In this document: positions 52,431 through 63,069 of the stretch, piece by piece
How positions within the stretch are numbered: position 1 is the stretch's first letter
Layout: each line of letters begins with the position of its first letter
NCBI RefSeq assembly: GCF_029227915.1
Contig: NC_079875.1
Location: forward strand, 19,897,001-19,961,000
DNA length: 64,000 bases
Origin: Hydractinia symbiolongicarpus
Lineage: Eukaryota > Cnidaria > Hydrozoa > Anthoathecata > Hydractiniidae
Direction: 5' to 3'
Made by a program: the position numbers and the translations under genes
The notes under the pieces: model-generated
The model's database searches: none
What the model was told of the DNA's origin: nothing
The model's input: only the letters and a program-made list of their open reading frames with translations

Positions 52431-54318
52431 TCACGAATTATAGTTATGTATTTGCTTCTCTGGCGCTTGTTTATGTGCAACGTAAAGAAAAGCGATACTG
52501 GCTAATGCACTCAACAAAAAAATAACGTCAAACCAGCGATGGTAGAAATGAAACTGAAGATCGCCGAGCACAATGGAAATAATTTCTCGATATTGTGCCG
52601 GCATGTTCATACGCATTAAGAGAACTGAAGACACAAAGTACATCCCCATTATTTCAGCCAATATAAGCACGATAATATTAGACGATTTGTTGCTGGAAAG
52701 CGCGTAAAAAAATTTTGTCAGTGTTATCAGCAAACCTCGTATAGATGTTACGATTAATATGCCGACCAAGAAAAAGGACACTTGTTGAGACCAGAATTGC
52801 ACATCGAATTGAATGCCCAACCAATGCACACAAATTTCGATGCCACGTGTGACGGGGTCCTTCTTACCCACGCGGTCAAATATTATATTCACGGAGGAGA
52901 TGAAAATTTTCCATAGACAGTACAAGGAGAAAATGTGTCCGACGAAATTAAAATATCGACCTTGCAGAGTCTTTGAGAAAACCATGCGCTGTTTTGTGTT
53001 GTGTAAATCCACTACTTCGATGTATAAATGTCGACTAAGCTCTTCCAAGCTGCATACTTCGTTCTGCAAAATACTCGTGTTTTCGTAGTCGGAGTTAGCG
53101 CCACTGAACACATTCCACAAGCCTGTAAGAAGAAACACTCTAATATTATTAAGCGCACCAATTTTAATTAATTTTTATTAAGTCTCCTTAACAAAAAGAG
53201 GGTTTTAACAATAGGGGAAAGCATCTAGGCTTCGGAATTTTATTTTAGACAGGTTGGGTGTTTAAACCAACTGTTTCTTGACATTTTTGAAAAAAAATTT
53301 AGCAAATGAAAAAACTCTTTGCAAAAAGGTTTTAAAAAATCAAAATGAAAAGGCGTTCATTTTTTTAAGCGAATGCACACATAATTTTAAAAACACATAT
53401 TTGACACTGTTTTATGATCAGCAAGAAACTTTTTCTCTTTCGTTCTTCATCCTTGTTTCATTCAATATACTATAGACATGCGCAGACGCGACAACATCAA
53501 TTTATTGTCATAAATAGAAAACAACCTTAAGTGACATTCCAAAACCTATTTATTATTGTTGTCATTTTTATTTTTGTTGTTGTGTGCCTCGCTAATTAAT
53601 ACTGGTAAAAACTCTTACAAGAAAAGTGTATAAGGTACTTACTCCTCGCCAGATTTTTTTGCTGGCTTTCGATATTTCTTCGCCTCGACAAGGCAATTCT
53701 TTTCTTCTTGGCTATGATTAATTCCATTGTCTGCATCAGTCGTCGTTCAACAGTCGCAATGTCGGCGTCAGTTACGTGTCTCATGAAGTATGACATATAG
53801 GTGTACGGACAGTTGACAGCACCAAAACCAGAGAGAATTGCCATCAGGGTGACACCAATCACCCCTACCCTACTGATACCTTGTTCGATGGAAAATATAC
53901 CGTGCTTAGCACTTAAAATTGGAAACGGATTCCGTAATTTCCAAAACACATAAAAAAACCCAAACCAGTACACAAATGCAAAGATGCGCTGAAACACCTT
54001 GGGAATCCAGTGTAAATTCATGACCAGAAAGTAGCCAATGTAAAAGGGAATGAGGAAAACCAGAACTAGCAACATACAGTAAATAAGCAACTTCCAATGG
54101 AACAAACGCGAGCTTGGCTGCAGATAACCCAAAATTTCAAAGATTACCAGTTCGAACATCATGCAGGATAGCGAAAAAGTGACGGCAAAAACGAGCTGTA
54201 CGACCATGTGACGTACTTCATAGTTCTTGAATAATTTGCGCATGAAAAATACCCATCCAAAGCAGAAGAAGAGGAGCTCTGAGCCAAATATCACTATTGA
54301 GTCGTATAAAAATGACAT
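52431..54318 (-). CDS. GPR89: Golgi pH regulator (GPHR, GPR89 family)
   Basis: Two coding exons, 53643-54318 and 52431-53122, donor GTAAGT and acceptor TTCTTCTTACAG, with a serine codon split across the junction; 455 aa, the same length as the human protein as I recall it. It is a multi-pass membrane protein of the Golgi described as an anion channel needed for lumen acidification; the plant relatives are GTG proteins. Diagnostic stretches are WVFFMRKLFKNYEVRH near the N-terminus, PFPILSAKHGIFSIEQGISR, GFGAVNCPYTYMSYFMR, FDRVGKKDPVTRGIE, SIRGLLITLTKFFYA and the C-terminal HKQAPEKQ. About nine hydrophobic segments and a central charged loop (RRLMQTMELIIAKKKR) are visible. The ATG at 54318 lies 20 nt after a TTCTTTTAG acceptor, so an untranslated exon or a trans-spliced leader precedes it. 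Very intron-poor compared with vertebrates. Confidence 0.97.
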
Positions 54319-54338
54319 TTCTGTTTTTATGTGAACAT

Positions 54339-56630
54339 CTAAAAGAATTTTTATAAAAAAAAAACATAACAAGGTCAAGGATAAGTAAAAGCGTACACAC
54401 AATACATACGCATTCCGAACTGCTTCTCAACTTGGCTATATATTTGTGGCATTACGAAGTGGGGGGTTGGTCTTTATCCTGCAAAAAGGTCAACCCCCCC
54501 TGCGTCAGTTTACCTCTATTAAAGTAAAAAAAATTATCAACCTTCCCCTCCCCCTAACATCCTAACTACTCTAGGTTTGGGAAATAACAACCTATGATTT
54601 GATAAAAAGAACAACTAAATGTTTCAGACACCGTAAATGCTAGCTAGTTAGTTTTTCTCTGAAAACTTTGTTTAATATTTCTTATTTTTTATACATCACA
54701 GAAATCATCGAAAACCAAGGTTCTTTAAATGAAAGACAACTTTTTATAATTTTGTAAGAAAAAAAGGGGGAGGCAGGGGTTAAACCAGGAAATTACTTTG
54801 GGCGTCGGTAATCTCCTAAACTGTCTTTCAACCTTTCCAGAAAACGAGAAACTCAATTTGTTTGTATCAAATAGTTAATATTTTAAAGAGAACCTACAAG
54901 GTCTAGAACCGTTACCACCACATTTTTTTCCTATCCATCATTAGAAAAAGTAAGGCAGTTTTCATCTCCCTATTTTGCGCGCTCAAATTTGATGTCCCCC
55001 AAATTGGTATAACGATGTTTAAATTGACCTGTATTAGCTCCTGGAGGAGTTAAAATTTACGAGTAAAAAGAGTGGGGTTGTTGTAAAACGGGTGGTTGAG
55101 TGGGGTTGCTTATAATGCACCTGGATTACGTGCATTTAAACTGACTTTTGTTAAGAAAATGTTTTTCTCTTACTAAAACTGCTTGCTCTGATTTGTTTAT
55201 TCATATATCTAAATTCATGTTTCTGCCTGTTAAAAAAGAAAACATAGAAAAAATATTTGAAGTTGACAATTGTGAAAAGAATCAGTAATCTCAGTAAACC
55301 AAGGTTGTGATTGTGGATTTAATAAGGTTGCCAATTTGCAAAATTGGCAACTTTATTAAATTAGAGAGACTCATACTATGCATTGGAGATCTTTCTGGAA
55401 GTTCTAAAAATACCAGTTATTTTTAGTCATATTCAGTCACATCCATTACAGGGTAGAGTAGCTTTAGCTCGAAATAATAGGGTAATTAAGCCTTATCTTG
55501 TTTTTATTTATAATTTATGAAACTTCGTTAATAACTTCTATAAAATTTTAATAGCAAAACGGTTGGAAAATTATATAAATAATAATTGTATCCTTAAAGT
55601 AACTATAACCAAGTCCAACACGTAAATCTTAGCCTTAAAGTAAATCCAGTCACATCTTAATTATTTCACACAATGTGTCATACAATGTGTCATCATAAAG
55701 ATAATTTCTTTTGAATGTCTATTCGTCAAAAGTGCATGGTCCTTTACATTTAGTCAATCAGCGTTTCAAGCACTACAAAATAAAGGCAACATGTAAACAA
55801 ATTACCAAATAAAAAATTTGTGTATTGAGGAGTCCTTACTGACGTCAGCTAAATTTTTAAACGTATATATCTCCGTAACTTTTTCTTAAATGCACATGTT
55901 CATATATATTATTTTGATCAGAGTTTTAAGCTTTTCACAATAGATGCAACGCGGGTCAACAAAGTTCTAAAAAATTTTTTTATATAATGAAATTGACAGT
56001 GCTGCACCATCCAAATTTGGCAGCTCTTTGTCATTTTTTCTCTGCTTAAGTGAATGTTTCCCAGGGCTTTATCGACTAGTATTTGATATAAATTGGTTAC
56101 CAATTTGAACGTGAATTAAAATTTCATTCTTTTAAAGATGGCACATAAAGCTATTCACAAAAATTTTTGTAAGATGAAAAATAAAGATCAAATACGTAAT
56201 TTGCGTTCTAACGAAGACACTTTTATTCTACTATACTACGATAACTTCTCATTTAAAGAAAGAGCAAGTGAAAGTTTTTAATGTATTTGTAAATAAATTG
56301 AACATATATTTACTAAACGTTTCTTTAGCTGCTTTAGTGAGCATTGATTACTTTGCAGTACTTTTCCTTTTTCCCACTATGTTAATATTTAATTAAGACT
56401 TTTACCCTTTCATGTGTTTCTCATCAAAGTACAAAGCTTGATGTTTAAACACTTGTGCCACTAGGAAAGGCATGTATGCGCCAAACAATTCTTGTTGATA
56501 GCAAAAGCAATATTGACTGTGTTTTTCAGACTTAGTAAATTCGCCTCCAGTTGTAAGATTTTAGGTTAGGCATGCACACAGGATCGCACGCCTCTTACAA
56601 AATGGTCTAATTTTTGTTTAATTTTTACAT
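54339..56630. other. Gene-free stretch upstream of GPHR
   Basis: It must hold the GPHR promoter or first exon, neither of which I can place. A perfect hairpin TTGCCAATTT/AAATTGGCAA lies near 55326-55350. No supported gene; 55918-56103 and other small frames have no domain. Confidence 0.4.
55700..56105 (+). repeat. Dispersed repeat with CRE-like palindromes, copy II (partial)
   Basis: It contains ATCAGCGTTTCAAGCACTAC, ACTGACGTCAGCTAAA, TTGATCAGAGTTTTAAG and ends GGGCTTTATCGACTAGTATTT at about 56067-56088, matching the 3' part of copy I (34780-35107). Confidence 0.7.
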
Positions 56631-56639
56631 TAGATGCAA

Positions 56640-56988
56640 GCTATGTGGCGCCGTAGATTAGAGGTTATAGCTCTCGAACTCTGTGCAGGAGACCAGGGTT
56701 CGTTTCCTCTTGACAGCGGTTTAACATGGGCAAGTAAATGTTACTATAGCCCCGGGTTAACCCAAGCCAAGAGAAATTGGGGAGATGGCACACTGTGTGG
56801 GCCGTTGGATGTTGCCGGGAGTTGTCTAGTAGAGCGCTGGCCCTAATTGGGTGCGTAGCTCAAAAATGAGCATTAAATACTCTAGGACTCTCTATCTAGG
56901 CCATGGTCCCTCCTGGAAATAATAGACAGGGATATCCCTAGATATTTGTGAGGCTAGCCATGTAAAATATGCACATCTATCTATCTTC
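56640..56988 (+). mobile_element. tRNA-derived SINE A
   Basis: A tRNA-like head has an A-box-like GTAGATTAGAGG (56653-56664) and a B-box-like GGTTCGTTTCC (56697-56707) at normal spacing. A ~200-bp body follows, then CCTCCTGGAAATAATAGAC (56909 on) and a short TCTATCTATCTT tail. The same tail occurs in SINE B at 57377. Confidence 0.7.
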
Positions 56989-57230
56989 CTAAGCTTTTCA
57001 GGTAAAATTTTAGTTTTTTCAATACATACTTTTTTTTCTATAAGAACCACTAGAATCTGACCTAAAGCTGGTTGTTTCTCAAGCCCTTTTAGCCTGATTT
57101 GTTCTTATTTTGTTCTAAATAGTAGAAACACTACTTTGGAATTCAGCCTTATTTGGTTTTTACATATGGAATTTTTTTTAATTAATTCCTTAAAATCTGT
57201 TTATATATAGATGATGTTATTGGTTACAAG

Positions 57231-57406
57231 AAATCATAGCTTAGTCGGTGGAGCATCCTATACTCGAGGTTGTGAGTTCGATATCACCCCATAAGCCTGT
57301 TGTATAGCTGGGTGGAAATTCCAAAAATATTTCTGCAGCAATGGAACTTTCAACACTAAAAACAATCTTTGTGGTGCCTCCAGAAAATAATTGACAGGGT
57401 ATATAA
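57231..57406 (+). mobile_element. tRNA-derived SINE B
   Basis: The head has an excellent A box, TAGCTTAGTCGGTGGAG (57237-57253), and a B box, GAGTTCGATATCA (57274-57286). The body is different from SINE A, but the 3' end CCTCCAGAAAATAATTGACA (57377 on) matches the SINE A tail, implying the same LINE partner. Confidence 0.7.
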
Positions 57407-57539
57407 ATGAATATATATAAATCACCATTGGTTCAAGGCAGAATTGGCAGAGAATTTACATACTGGATGGTTTATTCTTCTACAGAAATTATTTTGCGGG
57501 AACTAATGATCAGAGGCGTTTTGCTGACTTCAGCAGTGC

Positions 57540-58065
57540 ATATATTATACAAAAAAAATTGGCAAAATGTCCTTTTGTCTGTTGCCTGTAATGTGTAGAG
57601 ATTGAAACGCTGATTAAAATAATGTATATATAGGATCATATGTTTTTGACAAACGCAAACACTGACGTCAGCAAAGCCCCCTTTATACTACAAAAAATAT
57701 ATATAGATCTTAAAACACTGATCAAGAAAATGTAAAGGATCATGTACTTTTGACAAATGGTTTCAGAGATATTATTGGGGTTTACAGGTTTTTGATGATG
57801 TCATCAACACGTTCATTCCAAAGCGGATTCAGGGACCCAGGTTTTTAATTTTCAAGTTATTTGGCCTCAAAGTTTTAGGTGCACTATAATGGCTTCATTA
57901 ATTTAATATATACTTTCCTTTGACGTTAATATTATTTTAACGTTAAAAGTTTGGTAAATTACAGAACAATTTTATGGGTGATGTTTAACAGCCTTTATCA
58001 AAGAAAATGGTGAAGAATATATATAATCCACTTTGCAAAAGTCACAGACAGACAGAACTGACAAA
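57540..58065 (-). repeat. Dispersed repeat with CRE-like palindromes, copy III
   Basis: On the minus strand it begins GTTCTGTCTGTCTGTGAC, then TTTTGCAAAGTGGAT, CGTCAAAGGAAAGTATAT, two ~140-bp sub-repeats with TTGATCAGTGTTTTAAG and TAATCAGCGTTTCAA, and GCTGACGTCAG at about 57664. It aligns with copy I over its length, except that the (CTGT) tract is only about three units. Confidence 0.75.
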
Positions 58066-58796
58066 TTATTATATAATATTATATATATTGACGTTAAAGT
58101 AGTGTTATTGATGTTGCGCTGTAACTTAAAAAAAATTAACATTAGCAGCTGAATATCCACGTTCTCTTTCCCCCTAAAATCGTTGCAAGAAAATTTTGTG
58201 CAGCTAATCTTTCACAAATTCAGTTAAAATTGATTAAGTTCTTACCATAAACGTTTCTCCGCTTATAGTTTAGTGAAACTGACTGGGAGCCAGTGTGTAG
58301 CTACAAATATTTTTAGTTGGATTTCTCCTCAGTTAGCTAAGCTAGCTAGCTAGACGTTGTTAAACGGGTGAACATATTTCTTTATGAAAAGACGAAAGGC
58401 TTCATCCAAAACCAGTTTTTCCTTGCTGTTACATAAACACAGCACAGGACACAGACATGGGGTACAAGTAAAAAAAGTAGGTATATACTAAAATAAAGAA
58501 AAATATGATCAGCATCAAATCTGCCATTAATGTTAATCCTTTACACGGCGAACGATACTGTTCTGCCCAGATTGTGAACATGGCTTGTTGATTTCCGCCG
58601 GCGAAGGCGGAATTTTTAAAATCGCCTTGGGGGGGAGATAGAAAGATAATAGAGAGATAGATTAGAGACAGCCCAGAGCCTGGACGCCTAAAACGTTACC
58701 AGGCTAAGAATAGGAATTCACTCAATTTATGCATAGATAGCAAGCTATTTTTAATTGAAATTTCTATTTTGAAAATGAAAATACAAAACTACCGTA

Positions 58797-59045
58797 CAGT
58801 TTGTCCGTAAAAAAGCGGAATGTTTTGAGTTGATCGAAAACATCGCCTTAATCTATACATCTTTATTTTCTTTTATGAAAGAATTTGCAATTCAATTTGA
58901 CATTAAAAAGTGATTAAATTAACAATTGCACGTCTTTGAGTATCAAACTTTGTGACCAGACAAGTTTTTTTAATTTTGATGAACTGTGGCATATGTTAAC
59001 ACTTTTGGGTAACTCATATCGTTCCGCTTTTTTACGGACACCCTA
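58797..59045. mobile_element. Mariner/Tc1-type MITE
   Basis: A 249-bp element flanked by TA. The inverted ends share TGTCCGTAAAAAAGCGGAA (58802-58820; reversed at 59022-59040). No coding capacity. It lies just downstream of the hAT remnant. Confidence 0.75.
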
Positions 59046-59072
59046 TATATAAACTAAAAACTAAAATAATTG

Positions 59073-60790
59073 CTAAAAAGATACCTGTGTTCTTTTTGTT
59101 TTAACAAGAACGTTTGCTTTTCTTTTGTCAGTTTCTTGAAATCTACCGAAAATTGAAAGACGGTGCTCGGTTCCACTCACAAAAATATTAGCAACATCAA
59201 TGAGATCCAACGCATCAGTTCGATCTTTATGTACGTGTAACATCATGATATGATTCAGACGTTTGTAGGTCATTGTACTTTGCAGGTACATTTTGGCACG
59301 GCGCAGTGCACTAAACGACCGTTCAGTTGTGGCATTTGTCGCTGGGGAAACCAAAATTAATTTTGCGAGACGAAATACTTCATAGAAAAGTGTTTTTTTT
59401 TTTTTTGCCAACATGAAGACTTTTCAAATACTTCACCACATCAGTAAAATTTACATCTGAAGTAATTTTGGGAAAGTCTTCCTCGAACATTGTTAACTGT
59501 GACTTCAAAAGAGATCCATCGAAATCGCTGTTGTAAAACTGTAGTACATCCTCCAACTCGGTAGAGAACGGCTGTTTTCTGGCAGCTTTGAGAATAAGCT
59601 CTTGCAACGCAGCATATTTTCGATAATCTTCTTGGTTAAATCTTTCTTTGATGCAATTCTCAACATGATCCAGGGCTTCGTAATAATGCTTGCGGTAGAG
59701 ATCTTTTGGTTTATCAAGTTGAGTTGGCTTGGCAGGTCCATAACCATGGAAATCTTCTAACCTCTTCGGAGCACCGCGTTTTCTTGGAAGTTTCGGTTCA
59801 TCCACGTCAAATAATTTGGCTTTTGAGCTGACATTCTCCCAGAAAAGATCGAAATTTTTCTCGCTTTTCAATTTTTCCAATACTGTGATAGTCAAATTGG
59901 CACAATCTTGACCCTGTACAGCTGATAGAGTAGAACTTTGAAGCGTTTTCCTTAAATTATCACTATGAGACAAGATAAGTTCTCCCAATTAAGCACCAAA
60001 AACATAGTCGAATGTTCTCATATAAGTATCAGCACCCCGGATGCGAGCTTTTATTTCGGTATCTGAACAATTATTAACAGCCCCCTCTCAAAGTTCCTTT
60101 AGATATGTGTAATTGCTCAATATGCTTCCTAAGGATTTGGCACGAACTGTCCAGCGAGTTGGACATAACAACGTTATAGTTTCAATTCGATTCTCGTCGG
60201 AGTTGATGGCTACAGCTTCCTTCTTGATGGCATCAAGTTTGGCGTCTCTCTTTGGTGAATTTTTAATCAGCTCTGTAATTTCAAATGTCGTTTCGAGAGC
60301 ATCCTTCATCACTTTACTGTTCATTATTGCGTCACCTACTGCCAAGTTGAGTGAGTGTGTGTAGCAACGAGTAAATAAAGCTTTCTCCTCGATGTCTTTG
60401 TTCTGCTTTGCGACTCCAGATTTCTGTCCCTTCATTGTCGAACATCCATCATAACATTGGCTACGGCATTTGTTCAAAGAAATGTTCATACGCAGCAATA
60501 TATCTTTAATCACGGCAACGATAGTATCAGCATTGGTGACCTCTAATGAATGCAGCCCAATGAATTTTTCATGGGCATTCAAATTGTCATCTACCAACCT
60601 ATGCATAAAACAAGTTGTTCAGTATTCGATACATCCGCTGTTTCATCGACCATAACTGCAAAAAACTCTACGTTGTTGATCTCACTTGCAATATCCCGTA
60701 AGATCTTTAGTGCCATAACCTTTACGTCTCTTCCTGCATACTGTGACTTGTATAGTTACTCCCTTTACGTTTAACCCAATCCAACAAGGA
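59073..60790 (-). pseudogene. hAT-family transposase, ZMYM1/DUF4371 type, decayed
   Basis: Read on the minus strand: VMVDETADVSNTEQL (first catalytic Asp, near 60650), SQCYDGCSTMKG (second), RCYTHSLNLAV, CPTRWTVRAKSL, then after two in-frame stops (about 60090 and 59990) the helical region, and the C-terminal dimerisation motif SPATNATTERSFSALRRAK (catalytic Glu) near 59310. Frame changes occur at about 60606 and at a T/A run near 59395. The N-terminal BED or zinc-finger part was not recognised upstream. The gene is inactive but only modestly damaged. Confidence 0.85.
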
Positions 60791-61125
60791 ATGTTCGTCT
60801 TCTCCGCGTAGCCGATAAAGTTGATTCGCGTTGGAATAGAGATAGGGAAATGCCGATGTTAGGACAAAAGTGTGACGATCATCTTTCCAGCTCAAAATTG
60901 CATTATCCCCGCTGAATTTAACGGGTCATCTCAAAAACTTTCGATGTTAGGACAATTACGTCAAAATCATCGAGCACGTCCGTTAAATTAACGATATTTC
61001 GCTAAATCGCTAAATCGCTAAATAGCAAAAAAATCCTCGCCAAATCCCACCGTGTTGTCCTATATCCCCCCAGCGTTCCCCTATATCCCCCGAGCCCTGT
61101 GTCCCTCCATACCATGCTATACTAT
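60791..61125. other. Gene-free stretch between the hAT remnant and the Polinton-type genes
   Basis: It contains a short tandem run of CGCTAAAT (about 61001-61024) and two copies of CCCCTATATCCCCC-like sequence (61060-61095). No gene seen. Confidence 0.4.
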
Positions 61126-61127
61126 TC

Positions 61128-61304
61128 CTCTATGTGTCTATAATGGCCCCTAGCGTCCGTGGTAATACCATATTCTACAATTATGCGCTTATCATCATCT
61201 GCATTGAGTGCGAGTTTATTTGTTTTTATGGTGTGAATATCATGCCTCATACTGTCAGGGTAACACAAAATCCATTCCCACCTCAGGAATGGATAATTGT
61301 CAAA
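61128..61304 (-). pseudogene. C-terminal tail of a Polinton-type protein
   Basis: An open stretch on the minus strand reads WILCYPDSMRHDIHTI, then NADDDKRIIVEYGITTDARG and HYRHIEE before a stop near 61131. From memory, a DDKR...G...GHY tail closes long Polinton-type proteins in cnidarian genomes; I cannot say which. Only this tail is present, placed directly after the 61308-62435 gene on the same strand, so it is probably a truncated remnant. Confidence 0.4.
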
Positions 61305-61307
61305 TAG

Positions 61308-62435
61308 CTATCGAAACGCATACCATATGCTAAAGGCCATTGTCATAGCCATCACAAGAGCGATCTTCTCATCCTCATGCGCGGTAGTATCTTTGTGGTA
61401 AGACTCAGGAATATGCTTATCGGTAATATGTTTATCAGGAATATGCTTATCAGGAATCTTTTTATCAGGAATCTTTTTATGTGATTCAGCTGTTTTTTCG
61501 GTCCCATTGACTTTTCGATTAATCCCAATCGTCAGATCTTCACCCGATATTAAAATCTTGTTGTTGTAACCTACCACCCCTGTTTTAATTTTGAGATTCA
61601 AGTCACTAGGTAACATATAAATACCCTGTCCAACCGAATAACGATAACGTTTAATGTCATCTTGAATATCAACTCTACGGTTAACAATGTCTTCAAAGTT
61701 GTTCATAAAAACTCTTTGAGCTGTCAAAGCGCTTGAATTATTACCTAAGATAGAAGAACGGGCTGAGGCCTGCGAACTAAGAACAAGATAAGCATATGCT
61801 CTGACACTGTCTGACATTTTTACAAGACCTATTTTTGTAAAGCCATTAGATTTTTTAATGATCCATCGTGTCATGGAGTCGTCTGTGAAATAACTTAGAC
61901 CTGGTGTTGGATAGTTTTTACGTCTTTTTTGATACGAGCTGAAAAAATATTGACCCCTGTATTTCATAGGATTAGAATCGACGCCATATTCACTACAGAT
62001 TTTTAGAAATTCTTCGTTTGAATAAGGATTGTCATATTGATTAAAACTATCTTCAAAAGGTAAAGGTGTCTGCAAGCGCTTAATGATTCGTCTAATGTGA
62101 TAATAGACATGAAAACGATATACTGATCTAATCATAGGGCGACCTTCTTTCAGGTGTTCAGAACTGACTCCACAGGCACTTGAAGCACACCAGGTGACAA
62201 AATTGAGTTGGATTTGCCATAATTTAAATGGTTGTTTTTGCCAAATTTTCATACGTTGTTCGTTTTGAACCATTACGTAATTAGTAAAAATATTGGGAAG
62301 GCTTGCGGGAGAGGAACCATCCCCAGAGACAATGACCGTTTGTTTGTATAAATCTTTCCCATTTAATATCTGAAGGTCTTGTCCTCCATTTGGCTTATAA
62401 GTCGCATTGGGGTTATATTTAAAAATGTTCTCCAT
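61308..62435 (-). CDS. Polinton/Maverick-associated structural-type protein, intact frame
   Basis: A 375-residue open frame. Conserved-looking features are FVTWCASSACGVSSEHL, YRFHVYYHIRRIIKRLQ, NPYSNEEFLKICSEYGVD, KIGLVKMSDSVRAYAYLV and MLPSDLNLKI. The C-terminal part has five short repeats of IPDKHI type and ends in a hydrophobic segment (VMAMTMAFSIWYAF). I recall similar proteins next to Polinton capsid genes in cnidarians, possibly a minor capsid protein, but the role is not established here. It diverges from the ORFs on +, with only 17 bp between start codons. Unlike its neighbours it has no visible damage. Confidence 0.6.
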   Translation of the reverse strand: MENIFKYNPNATYKPNGGQDLQILNGKDLYKQTVIVSGDGSSPASLPNIFTNYVMVQNEQRMKIWQKQPFKLWQIQLNFVTWCASSACGVSSEHLKEGRPMIRSVYRFHVYYHIRRIIKRLQTPLPFEDSFNQYDNPYSNEEFLKICSEYGVDSNPMKYRGQYFFSSYQKRRKNYPTPGLSYFTDDSMTRWIIKKSNGFTKIGLVKMSDSVRAYAYLVLSSQASARSSILGNNSSALTAQRVFMNNFEDIVNRRVDIQDDIKRYRYSVGQGIYMLPSDLNLKIKTGVVGYNNKILISGEDLTIGINRKVNGTEKTAESHKKIPDKKIPDKHIPDKHITDKHIPESYHKDTTAHEDEKIALVMAMTMAFSIWYAFR

Positions 62436-62452
62436 TCTTTTTACCTTAAATA

Positions 62453-63030
62453 ATGCTACTCTCTAATATAAGAATGTATATCACAATAAATGACGTAAAT
62501 AGTGAAAGGACAATCTATTTGTCTTACCCCATCCAAAACTTGGATGGCTCAAAAGAAATTGCATTGCTTGAGATGTTTGCAGACAATGTTATCTATCAAA
62601 TCACAGCCCCCCTAAAGTGACTATGTCTGCCGGAGATGGAAAAGCTGAAAAGTTGCTACCGCAAAGAAAATACACCAGCAGAGAATTGAAGGCATTTTTA
62701 GCAGGCAATGTAGAACTTACCTTATTAGACAAAGACCCTCGAATAATCAAGACCAATACATTAGCTGAAATAACCAAAATTAATTTGCATCTCTCTGAAC
62801 TCGACAACACTCAAAATCTTGAGAATGAAAAGCTAAGTGATATTTTACTAACCTTTCCCATCGCTAAGTATTATGAAGACGTCACACATGTTGAGCCTAA
62901 AAATCCTTACTACAAAAAACTTAAAAAGGGTGTATTTACCTCTCTCATGTTGAAAATCACAGATCAGCATGGTAATATGATAAAAAATGCTAAAGACGAA
63001 GCAATAAGTATTGTCTTTCACATACGCTAA
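62453..63030 (+). pseudogene. Polinton-type accessory gene, split by a frame break
   Basis: Frame one (62453-62620, 55 codons) contains MYITINDVNSERTIYLSYP and ends at TGA. Frame two opens across the same point (ATG at 62623) and runs to 63030, with RKYTSRELKAFL, ISELDNTQNLEN-like text and a C-terminal part with KITDQHGNMI. The break lies at a six-C run (62607-62612), so this was most likely one gene of about 190 residues; alternatives are a sequencing error or a slippery-site frameshift. It sits directly upstream of the capsid gene and is co-oriented with it. Function unknown. Confidence 0.6.
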
Positions 63031-63069
63031 CTGAGATAAAAGTAAAATAAAATAAAAGTAATAACAAAC

